From Actinomycetes bacterium (GTDB lineage: Bacteria; Actinomycetota; Actinomycetes; Actinomycetales; Demequinaceae): a DNA stretch of 8,693 bases. The notes beneath the pieces were generated by a model. That model saw nothing but the letters and a program-made list of their open reading frames with translations, had not been told where the DNA came from and did no database searches. The DNA lies in assembly GCA_023411615.1 (NCBI GenBank), contig JAEYOR010000031.1:1-8693 (forward strand), read 5' to 3'. The position numbers were made by a program, and so were the translations under genes. Below, piece after piece: positions 6,487 through 8,693 of the stretch. Every line of letters begins with the position of its first letter. Within the stretch, counting starts at the first letter, position 1.

Positions 6487-6816
6487 CTATGCGGGCGTAT
6501 CGATGTACACCGGCGGTGCCGGGGGGTTGTCGCGCATGTGCGACATCGCGCGGTCGTGCCGGCGGGAGTTGCGTGCGGCGGCGGCCAATTGGCGCGACAC
6601 ATCGAGCTGACGGCCGAGCAACGTACGGGCTCGTTCGGCCAAGTGCGCGGGCAACGGACCCAGATTGGTGGGCGGCGTCCAGGGATCTCGAGACGTCGCC
6701 TCAAAGATGTGGTCAACGGCCAGCATCGTCTCAGCCTCGGCGACGTCCATCTCAAGCGCCCCAAGCGCCTCAGCCCACGCGTCGGCCCATTCGTCCGTCG
6801 CGACCTCGCTCGTCAT
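6487..6816 (-). CDS. Small acidic helical protein after fliS; possible FliT-like flagellar chaperone
   Basis: This 109-residue protein is not one I recognise by sequence. Its ATG at 6816 overlaps the fliS stop as ATGA, so it is probably translationally coupled to fliS; its own Shine-Dalgarno is weak (GGAG about 13 bases away). Residues 1-40 form an acidic Ala/Glu/Asp/Trp-rich amphipathic helix (EWADAWAEALGALEMDVAEAE). A Pro-rich break at 44-57 (RDPWTPPTNLGPLP) follows, then a basic helix at 58-95 (AHLAERARTLLGRQLDVSRQL) and a short Pro-rich tail ending VYIDTPA. No signal peptide or membrane segment is seen. Genes of this size directly after fliS are often FliT-type chaperones that bind FliD, and fliD is two genes upstream here. 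That is a position-based inference; the sequence alone does not show a FliT domain. A longer frame to 6885 is only fliS overlap. Confidence 0.8.
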   Translation of the reverse strand: MTSEVATDEWADAWAEALGALEMDVAEAETMLAVDHIFEATSRDPWTPPTNLGPLPAHLAERARTLLGRQLDVSRQLAAAARNSRRHDRAMSHMRDNPPAPPVYIDTPA

Positions 6817-7229
6817 GCGACGCCCAGTTCTCCGAACGAGCGCTCGGGCTCGGCCTTGGCAACAGTGCGCGCAGCCTGCTGCCACGCGTCCTGGAGCGGC
6901 TCCACGAGTTCGCGGCAGGCGATCACCTTGCTCACGTCGCCTTCGAGGTTCGCCTCGACAAGAGTGGTGAGCAAGAAGGTGTACACACTCATCAATTGCT
7001 TGGCGCCTTCCCAGGCGTCCACGTCGAGAGTGCTGGCAAGTTCCGATACGACGTCCTGCGCATGGATGAGCTGCTCATTCGCTTGCTGCTTGTTGCCGTC
7101 GTTCAGCGCGGCCTCGGCGCGGAGCAGATCCAAGACGAGGCGGTCGTACAACATGATGAGCAGGGTCGCGGGAGAGGCGGTCGAGACGGAGTCCTGAACG
7201 TAGCGCTCCCGAAGGTTTCCGTAGTTCAT
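6813..7229 (-). CDS. fliS: Flagellar protein FliS, flagellin export chaperone
   Basis: The protein has 138 residues, close to the usual FliS length. FliS binds the disordered C-terminus of flagellin in the cytoplasm, keeping it unpolymerised until export. Family features are the opening RERYVQDSVSTASPATLLIMLYDRLVLDLLRAEAAL (residues 7-42), with the conserved Y...(V/I)...SP..L..MLYD pattern, and the later VSELASTLDVDAWEGAKQLMSVYTFLLTTLVEANLEGD (61-98). The latter matches the usual L..LD......A..L..LY.Y....L..AN pattern. The whole is all-helical, as expected for the four-helix bundle. The ATG at 7229 has AAAGGCGG 5 bases upstream, in the 13-base gap after fliD. Downstream it overlaps the small unassigned gene by 4 bases. 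Confidence 0.96.
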   Translation of the reverse strand: MNYGNLRERYVQDSVSTASPATLLIMLYDRLVLDLLRAEAALNDGNKQQANEQLIHAQDVVSELASTLDVDAWEGAKQLMSVYTFLLTTLVEANLEGDVSKVIACRELVEPLQDAWQQAARTVAKAEPERSFGELGVA

Positions 7230-7242
7230 GTCATCCGCCTTT
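7230..7242 (-). promoter_or_regulatory. Ribosome binding site of fliS in the fliD-fliS gap
   Basis: The 13 bases between the fliD stop and the fliS ATG contain AAAGGCGG (7235-7242) followed by a 5-base spacer. The gap is too short for a separate promoter, so fliS is probably cotranscribed with fliD. Confidence 0.7.
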
Positions 7243-8637
7243 CTAGGCCCGGCCCGAGTTCATGCTCGGCAGCGACGCGATCTGCCCTGCCAGCCATGAG
7301 GACTGCGATTGGAGGTTGGACAGCGTCACCTCAAGGGCCGAATATGTCGCCTGCAAGGTGGCGCGGCGCGATTCGAGACGCGTGTCCCAGTTGTCGATTT
7401 GCCGGCCATAGTCCGTGACAAGTGATTCGTTTGCCTTGATCTTGCTCGTCAGTGAACCCTCATACGGGTCCGAGATAGCCTTGGCAACGCCTTCAAGGCG
7501 CTCCGCGATTTGCTGCACAAAAGCAGCCGCGTCAGCAGGCTTGTCGGCAAACGCGGCGGCGAACGCCTCCTCATCGAAGGTGATGGTTCCTGAGCGGTCG
7601 ATGTTGATGCCCACCGTCGACGGAGAAAGCCCGTTGACCGGGTAGATCGCTGCCTGAGTGAGTTGATCGAGAGCCGAGCGCACGGAACTGTCGCCGGACA
7701 ACAATCCACCGGTGACAACCACGCGGCCATCGGCTTCAGTCTTGCTCGTCGTCGCCGTGCGCGAACCGATCTCGCTGATGACGACTGAGAGCGCGTTGAC
7801 AAGATTCGAAGCGAGAGACTTCACCTTGTTTGAATCGGTGGCGACGTTGATGGTGACGTTCTCGCCCACCTCGGTGTTGTCCGCGACGGTGATCGATACG
7901 CCCGCCATGATGCCATCAAAGGTGTTGGAGGACTGCGTCACCGACTGTTCGTAAGGCGTGTCCTTCCACAACGTAATGCTCGCGTCCTGGGCTTCCTTCG
8001 CAAGATTGCCGTCAAGACGGGCCGCCGTCTGCGCGACTACGGCCGCCTCATCGCCCACGTACAACTCAAAGGCGCCGTCGGCGCCGGTCGCGTCGGCCGT
8101 GAACTGCAACCGATATGTGGGAGTTTCGCCACCTGACACCCGGACGGTGGCAGCCTTGACGCCCATGTCCGACGAGTTGATTGCACTCGCGATGTCGGAG
8201 AGCGAGTTTGACGCGGCGGTGACTGACACAAAGGTGCCGTCCGCCTTCTTGAGGGTGAGGGTGGGCGGGTTGTCAGCGGCGAGCTGTGCACCGTCGGTGA
8301 CGGGCTCACTCAGCGACACCTGACGCGTCGCGATGGCATCCACCGTAAAGCTGAGGGATCCCGCCTGGGCGGTGGAAGACGCCGTCGCGGCAACGCTCTT
8401 TGACGACGAGGTGGTGACGAATGCGTTCCAGTTGGCGGGATCGGCGGCCTTGGCGGCGGCGGATTGCACTGACTGGATGCGGACATTGACGCCCTGAAGG
8501 GCGGAGACAACGCTCTGAAGGTTTGACTGCTTTGACTTGAGGAGCGTTTGTGGCGCTGCTTCCAAGCGCATCAACGAATTGATGATGTCGGTGGTGTTGA
8601 GGCCGGATGCGAGGCCGTCGATTCCGAGACTTGCCAT
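7243..8637 (-). CDS. fliD: Flagellar filament cap protein FliD (hook-associated protein 2)
   Basis: The protein has 464 residues, similar to the Salmonella FliD length. It caps the growing filament outside the cell and folds flagellin subunits into place. The N-terminal FliD domain begins with the diagnostic GIDGLASGLNTTDIINSLM (residues 5-23), then a helix of coiled-coil character (LLKSKQSNLQSVVSALQGVNVRIQSVQ). A Ser/Thr/Ala-rich beta region spans about 80-260. The C-terminal FliD domain has SLASNLVNALSVVISEIGSRT, GGLLSGDSSVRSAL and GINIDRSGTITFDEEAF, and ends in the coiled coil and tail LEVTLSNLQSQSSWLAGQIASL near 435-456. The ATG at 8637 has GGAAGG 8 bases upstream. Flagellin (fliC) would commonly lie before this gene but is outside the window. 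It is secreted by the flagellar export system, so it has no cleaved signal peptide. Confidence 0.97.
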   Translation of the reverse strand: MASLGIDGLASGLNTTDIINSLMRLEAAPQTLLKSKQSNLQSVVSALQGVNVRIQSVQSAAAKAADPANWNAFVTTSSSKSVAATASSTAQAGSLSFTVDAIATRQVSLSEPVTDGAQLAADNPPTLTLKKADGTFVSVTAASNSLSDIASAINSSDMGVKAATVRVSGGETPTYRLQFTADATGADGAFELYVGDEAAVVAQTAARLDGNLAKEAQDASITLWKDTPYEQSVTQSSNTFDGIMAGVSITVADNTEVGENVTINVATDSNKVKSLASNLVNALSVVISEIGSRTATTSKTEADGRVVVTGGLLSGDSSVRSALDQLTQAAIYPVNGLSPSTVGINIDRSGTITFDEEAFAAAFADKPADAAAFVQQIAERLEGVAKAISDPYEGSLTSKIKANESLVTDYGRQIDNWDTRLESRRATLQATYSALEVTLSNLQSQSSWLAGQIASLPSMNSGRA

Positions 8638-8693
8638 CGCGATCGCCTTCCTTTCCTCACCGATGGTGTCAATGACTGCAGGTGTGCCGACGG
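8638..8693 (-). promoter_or_regulatory. Upstream region of fliD with its ribosome binding site
   Basis: These 56 bases precede fliD. GGAAGG at 8646-8651, within a purine run, is a good Shine-Dalgarno with an 8-base spacer. A TTGACA hexamer sits at 8672-8667, but no -10-like hexamer follows at the usual distance, so I do not call a promoter. No coding sequence from an upstream gene can be recognised in this stretch. Confidence 0.5.

Noticed and set aside
6817..6885. Upstream extension of the small gene after fliS by 23 residues
   Set aside because: The extension is the fliS 3' end in another frame (Cys/Arg-rich), while the ATG at 6816 forms a standard ATGA overlap.
8667..8672. TTGACA -35-like hexamer before fliD
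   Set aside because: The bases 17 or so downstream are the purine-rich ribosome site, with no -10-like hexamer.

Overview
The window is a contiguous block of bacterial flagellar genes, all on the minus strand, so the genes read from the right edge to the left. The DNA is GC-rich. GTG starts, Shine-Dalgarno sequences and the gene order fliD-fliS-(small orf)-flgB-flgC-fliE-fliF-fliG-fliH-fliI-fliJ-fliK suggest a motile high-GC Gram-positive bacterium, probably Actinomycetota of the Micrococcales type. The taxonomic call is inference from gene order and protein flavour; no rRNA or other marker gene is present.

Layout in transcription order: 8637-6487 is a filament-assembly module with the cap protein FliD, the flagellin chaperone FliS and a small acidic helical protein in the position of a FliT-type chaperone. 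Next is the only sizeable non-coding gap, about 160 bases (6326-6486). It holds a perfect 7-bp inverted repeat that resembles a Crp/GlxR-type cAMP-receptor operator. From 6325 to the left edge is one tightly packed basal-body and export run: rod proteins FlgB and FlgC, rod/MS-ring adaptor FliE, MS-ring FliF, rotor switch FliG, export ATPase regulator FliH, export ATPase FliI, stalk protein FliJ, and the first 63 codons of a probable hook-length control protein FliK that runs off the window.

The genes work together in order of assembly. FliF forms the membrane ring on which FliG sits. FliE, FlgB and FlgC start the rod through that ring. FliH, FliI and FliJ deliver and energise export, and FliK sets hook length. 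FliS and FliD act last, on the filament. Every junction from flgB to fliK overlaps by 1, 4 or 11 bases, so the run is probably one translationally coupled operon.

I see no mobile element, tRNA, rRNA, CRISPR array, convincing terminator or broken gene, and no sign of an undescribed system. The points most worth a second look are the putative Crp-type operator before flgB and the unassigned small gene after fliS.
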